Of a stretch of 64,000 nucleotides of DNA, positions 31,196-45,233 are shown piece after piece (positions within the stretch are counted from its first letter, which is position 1; each line of letters begins with the position of its first letter). This stretch comes from Gonatopus flavifemur. Taxonomy: Eukaryota > Arthropoda > Insecta > Hymenoptera > Dryinidae. Under the pieces are notes generated by a model, which was given only the letters and a program-made list of their open reading frames with translations, was not told the DNA's origin and made no database searches. Made by a program: the position numbers and the translations under genes. The stretch is from assembly GCA_018340375.1 (NCBI GenBank), contig JAFFJZ010000103.1, forward strand, positions 124,001 through 188,000. The letters are read 5' to 3'.

Positions 31196-31350
31196 AGGGT
31201 GGGCCGAAAAAAATTTTTTTTTTCAATCTGAGGAGGAGGGGGTTTTAAAGTTCCTTTGGGGTGATAGTAACGTACTGCAGAAATTTAAGATTTTCAAAAA
31301 AATATTCATCGTCCCCTCATCGACGATAAAGCTCGAAAAGTGAAAAAGCG
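31196..31350. other. Partial AGGGTGGGCC-type MITE end
   Basis: TAGGGTGGGCCGAAAAAAATTTTTTTTT (read in two pieces) is a common kind of insect MITE terminus, but no inverted partner is found nearby. No gene. Confidence 0.3.
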
Positions 31351-33850
31351 TGTTCACACGCTGATTAATGCAGACGCACAAGATATTTGGGAACTGTCAT
31401 AATCACATTGGGTACATAACTATCCAGACAACGAATTATAAACACATGTCCAACAGGCATATTCCCCAGTAGAAATTTAGTCTAGTTACCCACTAGAAAC
31501 TGGTGAGTTTTTCTTTTTTCATTCCAAGGACCTGGTGAGTGGAACTAACGAGATACTAGCAAGAGATGTAACGCTTTGTATGGTCAGGGCCTTGTCACGT
31601 TAAACTAGCAAGATACTAGCAAGTTACTGTTGTAATGTATATAGGTATACACATATGTATATAGATGTATATAATAACTCACACATGTAGATAATGATAA
31701 GTAATAGAGGAGGAGAGTACAGAGTGGGTACCATCCAGCAAGAGAGCTCATGATAAAGGAGTTAGAAGGTGATTACCTGCCGAACTCGTTTGACCGCGTG
31801 GTATCAACAGCGACACGAAATCTAAAATCATATACCACGAAAGTGACTCTGAATCAATTTGAGTTGTATGGAAATATCAAAACGAAACGATAATAAGGAG
31901 CTCTGTATTATATACTGGGATCCCAGAGACAGCATCGGATGCATCCGGACGATATTCTACTCAAGGACGAAATAGAGTTAGATAAGTATTTTTCAAAGTA
32001 TCTCATAATCGAGTTCTATTCACGTTCACTCCATCATACCCTCCTTCGTATATCGAGTCACTGACTAGCGCTAATTGATTTTTATACATGCGTTTCTATT
32101 CTTCTTCATCAATCAATATTGTATACCAAGGACCGATAAGGATAGGCTAAGTGATCCGGCCTGTGGATCCTATTCAGAAATCTTTAACTTTTATCTTTAA
32201 TTTTTATTTCTTGCAAATTCATAATATTCCTTTTCACGGATATAATTCTACATGGGTACAATTGTTTTCACATTTTGACAACTATGTGACGCAATAGAAC
32301 GACCAAGTCTTTCGGTTGCGTTACACTGTCGAGCTGCTCGTAAAATACTTATGTGGTACTATTCAGTTTGAGACTAGCAAATATTGTGTAAAAAAGCGCG
32401 GTATCAAGGAATTCCAGCGTTGCTATCCGATCAAGTTTTGTTTCGAACAGATTACTCTAAATTTTTTCTTGAAAAATTCGAAAAATCGGATTGCACGTCC
32501 GAATTTTCTGGAATTTTCGAAGTTCAAATTTCATCCCTTCATAGACGTAGATTAATTCACAAATAATCATGGGTGCAAATTTAAACTTTTGCATACATCT
32601 GATTTGAAATTAGATTTGCTCGAAAAGATGTGCTTAGTTAGTAATGCTTGTATCTTCTCAATATTCACAGTTTTGACGCTTCTAGGCTCACATTTTCTTC
32701 AGTTGAGCTTCGCTTTCTGATCTTATCCCTTTCATCATAGTTTCGCTTACATTATAAATAAATTTTAATAATCATACGATATGCAACTCGAGGTGACAAA
32801 TTCTGAAACCATACACATTCTATATATGTTCGGTTTATCGTGAAGTAATAACTCCTTACAAAATATTACAAAAAAATACCTGTTCCTGGGGATACCTGGA
32901 AATAACCTATTTACGAAACTTTTCTGTTTTCATATAATGAATTAATGAAAGTCATTCATGGTTTTATACTATAAATACATATATCTTCATAAACCGATAC
33001 ATATCAAACTAATACGTTCTCTATGAAATCAAATCATTTTCATAAAATATCTTTAGGAACAAAAACAAGATTGAACCATTCCTTGAGTGGAACTGACATG
33101 GAACTAACAGTCTGATATATCCAATAATAATCGTAGCAACAATAGAAATACTATATTTAATGATAACGTTCAAGTAGAAAGCTGAGAATACTGAATAATA
33201 AGTAATAACTGGAAGTGGAATTATAATAATTGGAGCCCAATGAAATCTAATTTCAGTGATCTTCTGGTTGTTTTTCGTTCCTTTTGAACCGCATCCCATC
33301 CCAATCCTTGGCGTGAGGTCAAACGATTGTCAGAGCTTTATGATAATCCTTTGTTTTAACGGTTCTCGACCTGCATCGTTGTATTTCTGGGGAAAAACAA
33401 TCTGAAAAATATGAATTAATTACCTCTTTTTAACTTCTATACACATATATATAGACATACCAAAGTGAGATGAAACATTTCAACGAATATCAGTTACCAG
33501 AGGATACTGTATATACTATACAAGGTATGTGGGAATTTAATCTCATGAAATAGTTTTACATGTGAATATTCATTGGAATACATGTGTGCAACCTTGGAAT
33601 GTTGATCATTATATGGAATGAATTGATTGAACCAGAATTCAAAGCATCTTTTAAAATAGACGAATTATCGGAATCAAGAACTTTGAGACAGTATTGTTGT
33701 TGAAGTTATTGAATGAAGACGTTCATTGATGAATGAAATTCAACTTTTTGAGAACGATTATTGGAAAATATTCTGGTGATTTGAATTCACGGAAAGTATT
33801 TCATAATCCATTCCAGTAAGAATGATTCAAACCTGAAGAGAACATGGAAC
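31351..33850. other. Gene-free AT-rich stretch
   Basis: About 2.5 kb with no supportable coding region. AACTAGCAAGATACTAGCAAG repeats at 31550-31625 and a TATA-rich microsatellite at 31640-31700 are present. A 92-codon minus frame (33021-33299) has an apolar middle and basic start, but no family resemblance. It could be a host relic. This may be the least repeat-dense part of the window. Confidence 0.4.
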
Positions 33851-33859
33851 TCCGACAAA

Positions 33860-34322
33860 TGTTCAGAATAGATCAACATAGATCAGACGGAAGCTCCATT
33901 GGGGCTCAAGTTTAGATTCCTGAACGTTCGAGGAGGGTTTGATGGGCATTACGATATCCGCTTGAGAACAACTTCAAGGGAGGTTTCTAGAACGTTCATT
34001 AAAGATTCATCGAAGATTCACTCGACGTTCAATTTTTCAATGAAAGTTTTTGTCAGGTATGCTTTTCTTACGAGAAAATAAACAATAAAGAGAATTGCAA
34101 TTATAATTATAATTTCCTCTGAAACATATTAAACTGGAACTCGAATGAATGTTCGGAGAATCGTCAATAAACGTTCTATGAACCTTCGTTGTAACCATTC
34201 TCAAGCGGACATTTAAATGTTCATCTGAACTTCGTCGAACGTTTGCGAACCTAAGAGTTGGCTTCAATGCAGCTTCGGTCTGATGTATGTTGATCTGTTC
34301 TGAACGTTTACTGGAGCCGCAA
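33860..34322. mobile_element. Foldback MITE, ~460 bp
   Basis: TTCAGAATAGATCAACATAG at 33863 pairs with CTATGT-type text TATGTTGATCTGTTCTGAA near 34283-34305. Arms of about 170 bp with many GAACGTTC words (in both orientations) converge near 34090. No coding region. Confidence 0.7.
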
Positions 34323-34668
34323 AGTAGTAGTAAGGAGACATGACTCCATATTTCAAACTCGATATACTTTGCAGGGTCAAAAGAGCATGGTTCGGCAACG
34401 GGATAACTTTTAAAATCAGTGCGCATGCGTCCTAGAGCATACTTATCCTTCTTTCATCATCGTGAGGTGCAAGTAAAATAATTACGAGAAAATTATCTCA
34501 CTTGCATCTCACGATGATGAAGGAAGGACAAGTATGCTCTAGGACTCGTGCGCACTAATTTTCAAAGTTATTCCATTGCCGAACCTCGCTCTTCCGACCC
34601 CGCAGAGTGTATGAAATTTGGAATATGGAGTTATGTCTCCTTATGACTACTTCGTGATCGAAGCTTCA
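34318..34668. repeat. Long near-perfect hairpin, arms ~170 bp
   Basis: CCTAGAGCATACTTATCCTT (34430 region) pairs with AAGGACAAGTATGCTCTAGG (34525-34544). The pairing extends outward through GTTCGGCAACGG/CCATTGCCGAAC and AAGGAGACATGACTCCAT/ATGGAGTTATGTCTCCTT. Loop near 34480. It would fold as RNA or single-stranded DNA. Confidence 0.85.
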
Positions 34669-35035
34669 TGTTATTTTCTGGAACTTTGGAGTAATTCATT
34701 CCTAATTCCACCTGCATACGTGTTTGATCATTTTTCATCACTTTGAATTTATATGCTCACCTTCTATGCATTTACTCAGTTTGCTACCAATAAAAATTCA
34801 TTCATCTCCAGATCTTTTTATGGCAGTGAAATTCATGATAATTTCTCGACTCAAATAGGATATTCGTTGAATTTTTTGTCGAAGAACCGTTCGATGAATG
34901 GATACTTTGCAATGTAATGTTCTACAAAAGGAAAGAAAAATCAAGAATAATGTTTTGGAAAGTGATTTATATTTATATAACGATCTCAGAATGAGAGCAA
35001 AGAGATCAATATATATGAAATTCCTAGTGGAAATG

Positions 35036-35175
35036 AATCATATATGACCCATATATGACCCATATATGATCCATATATGATTCCCACAAAACATATATGA
35101 CCATATATGTCCCATATATGCCCCATATATGTGGCCGAAGCTTCATCAGTGATACATATAAAGCATATATGGTAC
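35036..35175. repeat. Array of CATATATG words
   Basis: The palindrome CATATATG appears about ten times, with spacers of 3-6 bases such as ACC, TTCCCACAAAA and TCC. The minus-strand frame here (period IYGSYM) is an artefact of the repeat. Confidence 0.85.
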
Positions 35176-35451
35176 CGCGCGCAACATCCCTAGCAGAAAT
35201 TATTCTAGGCATTCTCTAGTTATCTCGAGGCCCTCATAAAGTTTTCTTAAGGCAAAACTAGTCTAGTTGAACTTGCAAGTTGACAGTGACCTCCTTACAA
35301 GTTTGACTGGTAGATATTTCAGCAAAAATCATTCTGGTCATTCTCTAAGCCTCACAAAGGCCTTACTAGTCCCTTGTGAGGGACTTGCAAGGCCTTGTAA
35401 CAATCTAGAGAATAACTGGAGTGATTGTATTGAGGTTATGTTTACATAATC

Positions 35452-35697
35452 GTTGTCAATCACAAACTTGAGCAGTCGTGGTGCATATGGAATGAATGAT
35501 AGATAGTCTATCGTAGTTTATGTGATATTTCACATACCTGTTTTCTATCACAAGTAATGTGAAACTTGCGGTAGGCATTCAATCGTTGCCAATCACAAAC
35601 TTATGCAATCGTGATGCATGTGGAATGAACGATAGACAGTTCATCTTAGTTTATGTGATATTTCACATACCTGTTTTCTATCACAAATCATGTGAAT
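35452..35697. repeat. ~130-bp direct duplication
   Basis: CAATCACAAACTT ... ATTTCACATACCTGTTTTCTATCACAA occurs at 35456-35570 and again at 35588-35690 with about 85% identity by eye. No gene. Confidence 0.8.
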
Positions 35698-35699
35698 TA

Positions 35700-36535
35700 C
35701 TATGAACTATTTTTGGTAAATTTTTTCGAAAATTGAATTTTTCAAAAAAAATTTTCCAAAAAAACGAAAATTTTTTTCAATTTCCCTAAAAAATTTTTTG
35801 GGGGCAGGGGGGTTAAATTTTCTTGGAATTTTTCCAAATTGTTTTTCCTTCAAAAGGGGTTCCAAAAGATCTCTACAAGGGTTCTCGAGAACTCTTTTCT
35901 GAATGCTTCCAGAGTCATTGTGCTATCTGGGAAACCTTGAACAATAAAAATCCATATGAAACATACGAGGAATCTAAGAACGGTGGACTCACTCACAAAA
36001 GAAAATCAAAATCTTTATGCTAATCTGAATGATTTTGCCTCGGTTATTTTTGAAAATCGGAATTTCAAGAAAAAGAGATACACCTTCGAAATTCATCACC
36101 ATTCCTGACTTTTTCCCGACCTATTCCCGAATTCCTGACTTTTCCTGACTAGTAGACACTATGAATTCATGCATTCCCCAATACTACCATCGTGCATGCG
36201 CACGATTTTCCAAAATTTTCAGACCAGTCAAAATTAATTTTCGCCCACCCTTGATTTTTCCTGGTGGCGGTAAAATCAAATATCTGAAATATAGGGACTT
36301 CCTGAGCGGCAGCCAAAAATGTTCATCCCAAAAAGTCGTTCAGAATTTAGAGACCTTCTCAAAACTATCGCTTTCTGATGTTTTCTGAGCAAAACCTGCA
36401 AATATATGTTTAGAAAGAAGAGTCGAATTCACCAAAATTACAAGATCAAATAATCAATCTCATCATCCAATTCAAATCAATTTAATCCTTTCAATCACGT
36501 CAATTCATGTTCTTGTGATTCATCAAACCTCACTC
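35700..36535. other. Gene-free stretch
   Basis: Opens with AT palindromic homopolymers (AAAAATTTTTT blocks 35715-35800). A GTGCTATCTGGG end near 35918 resembles the 29077 MITE terminus. No supported gene. Confidence 0.4.
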
Positions 36536-36538
36536 CGC

Positions 36539-37150
36539 ACCGTGGTTCACCCTTATCCTTTAGAGGACGGGACTGGTCCCAAAAGGGACCACCCGGGGAA
36601 AGAGGATTTTGAGTGTTTTTCAAGGGTGAATTTTTGTGCTGAGTACGAAAAAAAAGGGAAAAAAATCCAGGATGCGTCCTTGACCTTGAAAAAGGTCGAT
36701 TTGAGGTCGAATTTTTTTTTCTTCATATATTGAACTCAAACTGTGTATATCTACGTTTTTTTATGTGCTGAGTACGAAAAATGGTGAAAAAATTTGAATG
36801 CGTCCTGACCTTGACAAAGGTTAATTTGAGGTCAAATTTTTGCTCTCCATATATTGAACTCCAAACTGTGTATATCTCCGTCCTTTGATGTGCTGAGTAC
36901 GAAAAAATAGTGAAAAATTCTGATCCGTCTTTGACCTTGAAAAGGTTGATTCGAGGTTGAATTTTCTTTTCTCTATTTTTGCACTCAAACTGTGTATATC
37001 TACGTTTTCCGATGTGCTGAGTACGAGAAAAATGGGTGAAAAAATTCTGGATGCGTCCTTCACTTTGGAAAAGGTAATTCAAGATCCAATTAACTTATTT
37101 CTTTCATATTTTGACTATTCTGAAAAGGACCGTCCAAGATATGATCACCG
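36539..37150 (+). repeat. Left foldback arm made of ~120-bp tandem repeats
   Basis: Starts with a GTGGTTCACCCTTATCCTTT block and a small perfect hairpin TGGTCCC-AAAA-GGGACCA (36574-36591). Then about four units follow, each with TGTGCTGAGTACGAAAAA, GATGCGTCCTTGACCTTG and CAAACTGTGTATATCTACG. The same units are inverted at 40950-41580, and the terminal block with its hairpin is at 41583-41735. Frames of 69-119 codons here are periodic. Confidence 0.85.
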
Positions 37151-37159
37151 TACCTTAGA

Positions 37160-37765
37160 TGAATGAACGCGAAATTTGTATATATGTATGTGGATATATT
37201 TATATATATATATATAGGGTGTCCCAGAACACATGTTCTGACCTTTTGAGAGCATATTCTGCAATAAATGTATTTTTTCCTGTTTGGAAAAATTTTGAAG
37301 GCTTCGTTCTGAGATATGAGTATTTTTAGATTTTTTCAAAATTCAAATAACCAGAAGCAGAGCATTACATACTTCAGTCTGATACAATTTGCTAAGTTGG
37401 AAGATTTGCGGATCTTCAGAAAAAATTAAACTATTATATCCCTATTCGTTCCGGAACTACAGTGATTTGAAATTTTGAGCTTCCAGCCAATCAGAATTCA
37501 GCAACTTCAAATCGCTGTAGCTCCGGAACAAATAGAGATATAATAATTCAATTTTTTCTAGAGATCCGCCGTTTTCCAACTTGGTGAATGGTATTAGACC
37601 GAAGTATGTAACATACGATGCTTCTGAGTTATTTGGATTTTTAAAAATCTGAAAATGCTCATATTTCAAGAACGGAGCTCCAAAAATTTTTTTCAAACGG
37701 GAAAAATTGCATTTTGGGTGCAGAATATGCTCTCAAAAGGTCGGACATGTGTTCTGGGACATATG
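37160..37765. repeat. Nested hairpin: TGTCCCAGAACACATG foldback
   Basis: TGTCCCAGAACACATGTTCTGACC (37218) pairs with GGTCGGACATGTGTTCTGGGACA (37738-37760). The arms extend to a centre near 37490. A wider inverted pair joins 37122-37220 (GATCACCGTACCTTAGATGA) with 38345-38400 (TCATCTCAGGTACGGTGATC). Confidence 0.8.
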
Positions 37766-38305
37766 CAACTCGTACTCAAGATGTCAAACAAACATGGATG
37801 GGTAATTTACTTCACACACTGAACTTTAGGAATCCAATGTGACAGACCCAGTAGAGCATGGAAGGTAATCGGAGCACGGCTATGAAAACCTCAAATAGTA
37901 GGTTATGCAGCTGAGGAGCGTTACCCACTATTCGATCACATCTTTAGACCGACCACAGGGTACCCAAGGTATAATGTAGAACCAAAACACGAGTTCAGCG
38001 CCGCCCACACCTGGTCGAGACCTAAAGTTTCACACACAACGATACTACATATACGTTCACCCTCATACTAATAGCGCCTTTAGTGTGAGTGTAAACTTAT
38101 ATGTGATATCGTTGTGTGTGTGAGCTTTAGTTCCCGACCAAGTTGTAGGCGACGCTGGAACTCGTTTTTGTTTCTACATTATACTTTGGGTACCTTGCGG
38201 ATTCATCCTTGAACTGTGCCTAATGGCAAAGAAGGGATTCCTAAGAAAATCAGTGTTTGAAGTAAATTACCCACTCTGTGTTCGTTTGACATCTTGAGTA
38301 CATAT
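37766..38305. repeat. Second nested hairpin, ~540 bp
   Basis: GTACTCAAGATGTCAAAC (37772) pairs with GTTTGACATCTTGAGTAC (38284-38301). Inner matches include GTAATTTACTTCA/TGAAGTAAATTAC and GGTACCCAAGGTATAATGTAGAA versus TTCTACATTATACTTTGGGTACC. Centre near 38035. Non-coding, so another MITE-type foldback. Confidence 0.85.
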
Positions 38306-38636
38306 ACATATATAAATATGAATATATCCATATAAACATACAAATTTCGCGTTCATTCATCTCAGGTACGGTGATCATAACTCAGACGGTCCTTTTCAGG
38401 ATAGTTCAAGAGCGTTCTCATTTGGCGGTGGTTATTTGATCAACATTCTTCTTTAGGATATTTCATGGTTCCTCTCCACAGGTCCGGCGATAGTACCTCA
38501 CGCAGGCTTTTCCAAGATATTTCGAAGGGATCCTCATTTGGCTGTGGTTATTTCACCAACAGTTCCTATTAGAACATTTGACGGTCTTCCTTCTCAGGTG
38601 CAGATCCTATTTATTCAGTAGCTGCTGTTTTATAAA

Positions 38637-40190
<1,554 letters not shown>

Positions 40191-40210
40191 GATTGATTGA
40201 TTCAAGATCA

Positions 40211-40720
40211 CATGAGGGGCAAGGGGACTCACGGTGATGAAGCACCCTGATGTGAGAGGCAAGGGACTCACGGTAATAAAGCACCCTGACGTGAGGCAAG
40301 GGGACTCACGGTAATTAAGCACCCTGACGTGAGAGGCAAGGGGACTCACGGTAATGAAGCACCCTGACGTGAGAGGCAAGGGGACTCACGGTAATAAAGC
40401 ACCCTGACGAAAGAGGCAAGGGGACTCACGGTAATAAAGCACCCTGACGTGAGAGGCGAGGGGACTCACGGTAATAAAGCACCCTGACATGAGAGGCAAG
40501 GGAACTCACGGTAATAAAGCACCCTGACGTGAGAGGCAAGGGGACTCACGGTATTGAAGCACCCTGACGTGAGAGGCAAGGGGACTCACGGTAATAAAGC
40601 ACCCTGACGTGAGAGGCAAGGGACTCACGGTAATAAAGCACCCTGACGTGAGGCAAGGGGACTCACGTAAATCAAGCACCCCAACGTGAGAGGCAAGGGG
40701 ACTCACGAAAAACAAGCACC
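40211..40720. repeat. ~40-bp minisatellite, about 13 units
   Basis: Unit GGCAAGGGGACTCACGGTAA plus TAAAGCACCCTGACGTGAGA, period 38-41. It is GC-rich against AT-rich surroundings. Most units share GACGTGAGAGGCAAG; variants include GACGAAAGAGG and GACATGAGAGG. It directly follows the piggyBac C-terminal region. Minus-strand frames (period SPLASHVR) are artefacts. Confidence 0.93.
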
Positions 40721-40949
40721 CCAAAGGGATCAAATTTCCGCCGCGTCCACGTCGCTGGTCCTGGGTCATGCTGAGAGCGAACAGTCATATAGTTGCTTTG
40801 GTTTCTTGATAAACTGTGTCTACAGCTGAGATATATTTTCCGAATTTTGTACTGTTCTTGTCGTACCCAGATCCTCAACGAACTTCAAGATGTTTCGGGT
40901 CGAAATGAGGGAAACAATATTCCACCTTGAAGTGTTTTCATGTAGAATC

Positions 40950-41740
40950 AATGATACTTCCAGGACTTTTCACAATTTTTTCCTCACTCAGCACATCAAA
41001 AAACATAGATGTAAGAGGTAAGAGTTCAAAATATGAAATAAATAAATAAATTGGATCTGGGAATCACCTTTTTCAAGGTCAAGGACGCTTTCAGGATTTT
41101 TTTCCTGATTTTTCTCGTACTCAGCATTTCAAAAAAACTACGTACACAAAATGTGAGTTCAATATAAGAAAAAAAGGACCTCGACCTTGAATTGACCTTT
41201 TACAAGGTCAAGGCTGCATCTTTGATTTTTTCCACCATTTTTTTCGTACTCAGAACATCAAAAAACATAGATATGCACAGTTTGAGTTCAATATATGGAG
41301 AAAAAACAAATTCGACCTTGGATCGACTTTTTCCAAGGTCAAGGACCTATCCTTGATTTTCTCCACCATTTTTTTCTTACTCAGCACATCAAAAAACGTA
41401 GATATGCACAGTTTGAGTTCAATATATGGAGAAAAAACAAATTCGACGTTGGATCGACCTTTTTCAAGGTCAAGGACGCATCCTGGATTTTTCCCACTAT
41501 TTTTTTCGTTTTCAGCGCGAAGAATTATGATGAAAAAACACCCAAAAATCATTTCACACATTTTTTTGCATTGACCTCTCTCTTCCGGACGGGACTGGTC
41601 CCAAAAGGGACCACCTGTTTGGTCGGAGGTTGGTCGTGAGTTATATATTTGATTGATGCATCAAATACACGATTTGGAAGAGATCGATTTGTACTGAAAA
41701 TTCCCCGTCCTCTAAAGGTTATCCATCACGGTGCTAATCC
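40950..41740 (-). repeat. Right foldback arm made of ~120-bp tandem repeats
   Basis: Inverse of 36539-37150. About five units show TTTTTCAAGGTCAAGGACGC, TTTTTCGTACTCAGCACATC and ATAGATATGCACAGTTTGAG. The outer block carries the hairpin TGGTCCC-AAAA-GGGACCA (41596-41613) and CCTCTAAAGGTTATCC near 41709. Outer boundary near 41740. Confidence 0.85.
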
Positions 41741-41749
41741 AAGGTAATA

Positions 41750-43200
41750 GTACATACTGAATGGCCATATGAATTCCTAAGGTTCCTCAAAACATCAAAA
41801 TCAATGAATTGTAAAATGTTTATATGTTTTCTGCGGCCTTCAGGAATCAATATTCTATGCCGTCATTTCAAGAGAGTTACTATTCTCCAAACACTAAATT
41901 CCATCGCAACAAGGAAAAAAAAACTCTGCCAATTGTCACCTGGCTTCTTCGTTTGTGTTGGGACAAAAATACATGTTTCCTTTCTCTCTCCCGTTTTTCT
42001 TAGAGAATCAGGTTGGAATTCATATAGGGCTGCGATCAACACTGCAGTAAGCTGAGGTGGGAATTTCATGACAAGTGGATGATAGAAACGGAAGTTATCC
42101 GCATTTTAACGATGTCTACGAAATTTCCAAATTTTGTTTCGAAGCTCAGTGCTTACCACTTTCTTCCTTCAATTCCGATTTGTTTGGAATTTACACCATA
42201 CGACTAACCCCCCGTAAACTGATTATACTACAAGTTTCATGGCATTTGGATGATACCGACATGGGGGAGGCATGCTTCCAAAATATTGTCAAATGATGTG
42301 GATCGCGAAACAAAAATTTTCCACAGTTTTGAATCGATTAGAATGAAACTCATATGGGACCACTATCGGATCATCATTCGAACGTGGTATGAGTTTCATC
42401 GCAATCGGATATTAGGAAGCGGAGATATACGCGTCCGCAAAATTACGATTCTTCGAAAAATTTCTCCTCACCCCTCCCGTTCTTCTGTAACGATGAGGTT
42501 GAGGCTTTCAACTTAAATGGAACCACTATCAACACTGCACATGACTCTGGTGAAAATTTCATCATGATCGAATGATCCGAACAGAAGATATACACGTTCG
42601 CAAATTTGTTACATACACACAGACAAATAGACAGACAAAAAGGAACCTGATTTGCTTTTTTTTTACTCCCCCCAATTCCAATGTGCCTGAAATTTATATC
42701 AAATAACTAACATCTCGTGAATCGAATATACTCAGAGTTCCAAGACATTCGGATAATATGGACATGGGGAAGGCATGCTTAAAAAAACAATACAGATTCC
42801 AAAGAAACATTGTCCACAGTTTTCAACCAATTTGGATAAAACTTATATGAGACCACTATCGGGTCATGACTAAAACGTGGTTAAAGGTTGATCGAATTCG
42901 GATAATAGGGAGCGAAGATACACGCGTACGCAAAATGTTCATTTGTCAGAGTTCTTCTCATCCACTCAATTCTTCTGAATGAATCAGGTTGAAACTTATA
43001 TGGGACCACTATCACTCTGGTCTACAACTGCGATGGAAATTTTGAAACGATCGGTTGAGCAGAACGGGAGATATAGGCGTACGAAACTTAGGGAGCTACA
43101 GCCACACAGACAGACAGACAGACGAACAGACGACCGACCGACAGACAGACAGACAGACACGGTAACAAAATTGTTCCCCGAATTCTGAGGAACATTTTGG
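41750..43200. repeat. Degenerate dispersed repeats with ACAG microsatellites
   Basis: Three to four degenerate copies of a ~330-bp theme (ATCAGGTTGAAACTTATATGGGACCACTATC ... GGAGATATACGCGTACGAAA) end in CACACAGACA-type simple sequence (42612-42640 and 43105-43160). The latter is a (CAGA)n tract about 50 bp long. No gene. Confidence 0.7.
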
Positions 43201-44267
43201 TCTAGGAGATTTTCAATTTCGAGACAAAACAGATTTCGGCTCCCCGAAACGATCACAAAGCTTCCTCTACACGAGGAGGCAAAATTCAAGAATAAAAAAA
43301 TTACTTTCGACTTCTCCAAATTATTTGAAATATTGAGCAACTCTTTAGGAATTTTTCCTGAACTGATCTTCAGAGAGAACTTTTAAAACATGAAAACTCA
43401 CATATTTCCATAAGAGACAGGTAAACAAAAATGTCTGATTTTTCTGCTTGACTCTTATATATAACATATATATCAGTGGCAGAAAATCCTATAAACCAGC
43501 CTATTACCTGTATGTTACATAATAGTTACATATGGAATATATCCTCCAAATTCATTCACAATTGTAATATAGTTCCTCGTATCGTCATGTGAATCAGTTG
43601 GAAATCCTGACTGCATTTGATTACCGTGTTACGTAATTTTCATTTTACGTTTTGTAATATCGATGTAACATTCATGTAACCGTTTTCTTCGGATTGTAGT
43701 CCCAACGTGACCCCTGCACATCTGTTTGCATTTTGTGTTGCGTCAATATGCCTCTGACCATCACATTCTTCCACTGAATTTCGCTGAAATTCAATATTTC
43801 AATCCTCAAACTGAAAATATTGAATATCTCAGCAACCAATGAACGAATTCAATTCTTTCCAACGTATATCGAGATCGACAAAAAGCGACAAAGTCCTATG
43901 CAATTCTTCTTCTTTTCTCATCCCTCTGAACTGAGATTGTGCCAGCGGAACAGTTCCGCTAGCACAACCATCATTATTTCGGAATCTTGGAGAGCGACAA
44001 ATTCCGACTGGTGTTCCAAATTAGCGACAAATTCCTATATAGGTTTCTTTCGATTTTGCTCATTCGGATGTTCCAGCGTAACTGACGTTAGTGACTTGTA
44101 TTCCTATGAAGGATTCTGCTCTGGTACCTCTGGTTATCAAACTACAGAGGTCCAAAATCCACAGATTCCGTTCAATCAGCTCTTTTGGAGATATAATTTC
44201 TCAAATTACATGTTTTTATAAAATTATCTTCGGTATTGTTTTCCGGAGCTTTTCTTCTGTTCTTCAC
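43201..44267. other. Gene-free stretch with a 31-bp palindrome
   Basis: No supported ORF. A near-perfect palindrome TTGTGCCAGCGGAAC-A-GTTCCGCTAGCACAA lies at 43937-43967 with one mismatch pair. The rest is AT-rich up to the element A terminus at 44268. Confidence 0.5.
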
Positions 44268-45233
44268 AATTGAGCGGCCGGATCTAACAACCAGCTGCGC
44301 GCTCGAAAAGACGTAAAAGTATTGTCCAAGCCGTGACGTCACACACCAAAATTAAAAATTGCAATTTCGGAAAACGAAAAATACCAGGTGATAGGTCTTG
44401 AAAAATTAACCCAAGTCTCCGTTTGTGATTTTTTTCTGTAATCAGTAGTTTCTTCGTAAAAAAATAAAAACTGAAAATATTTGCAGTCTGAAAATCAATG
44501 TTTTTCAACATTAAACTCGCTGTAACTTTTTTATTTTCCAACGTATCGAGATGAATTTTATCAATTTTTATTCGTGAGACCTTCCCGAAGACGATGATGT
44601 TGAAAAAACTCGCAAAAAATCATTGAAAATTATTAATTTTTAAATCCAAAGTGATTTTTTAATCCAATCATATTTTTTAAGCTTCGTATTAAAAAAGTGA
44701 TGGATAAAGTTTAGGCAGGAGAAAACTTCCAGCGACAAAGTTGTTCGTTAGTGCATCAACCAACTTTGTGGAAAATTTCAGATCGATTAAGCTATTAGTT
44801 TGAAAGATACAGCAATTTATTCATCAGCGCGTAACCTATATTCTTTATGATTCCTAAATAGTTGCAGGTTAACCGTAAGAGACTGTATGAAACACGAGTC
44901 CACTCTATTCCTCAATACAGGCTTATGTTTTTTGTGTCGAATAATCCGAATATCAAGCTATTTTTACATGATGGATTCTTCATTATAAACAATAAACCAG
45001 TTGTTCAAAACAATGTTATGAACGAAAGCTTGATATTTGAGACAAATTGTGTAAGCAAACAAGTTTCTTCTCCTTTTGTGGAGGAATAAATTATGTATGA
45101 ACTATGTTTCCAATACTACGATTATTTATTTATATCATCAATTATAATTATATCCAAAATATGGAATTTTTTTTTAATAATGAATTGTATCGGTGTCTCA
45201 ATACTTCAATTTCCTGATGAAGGAACATTGAGT
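44268..45233 (-). repeat. Element A 3' arm, inverse of 48058-49021
   Basis: Matches 48058-49021 in inverse orientation at about 95% by eye, and 1-822 likewise. The match ends sharply after GGAACATTGA near 45233/48058, where element B jumps to exon-2 sequence. Confidence 0.85.

Noticed and set aside
33021..33299. 92-codon minus-strand ORF with a hydrophobic middle
   Set aside because: It looked like a small membrane protein, but there is no family resemblance, no second exon and no conservation evidence in the window.
40211..40720. CRISPR-like regular repeat array
   Set aside because: Units are contiguous tandem repeats with no unique spacers, and the surrounding DNA is eukaryotic. It is a minisatellite.
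41250..41639. ORFs of 73-114 codons on both strands
   Set aside because: They lie in the ~120-bp foldback arm repeats and follow their period.
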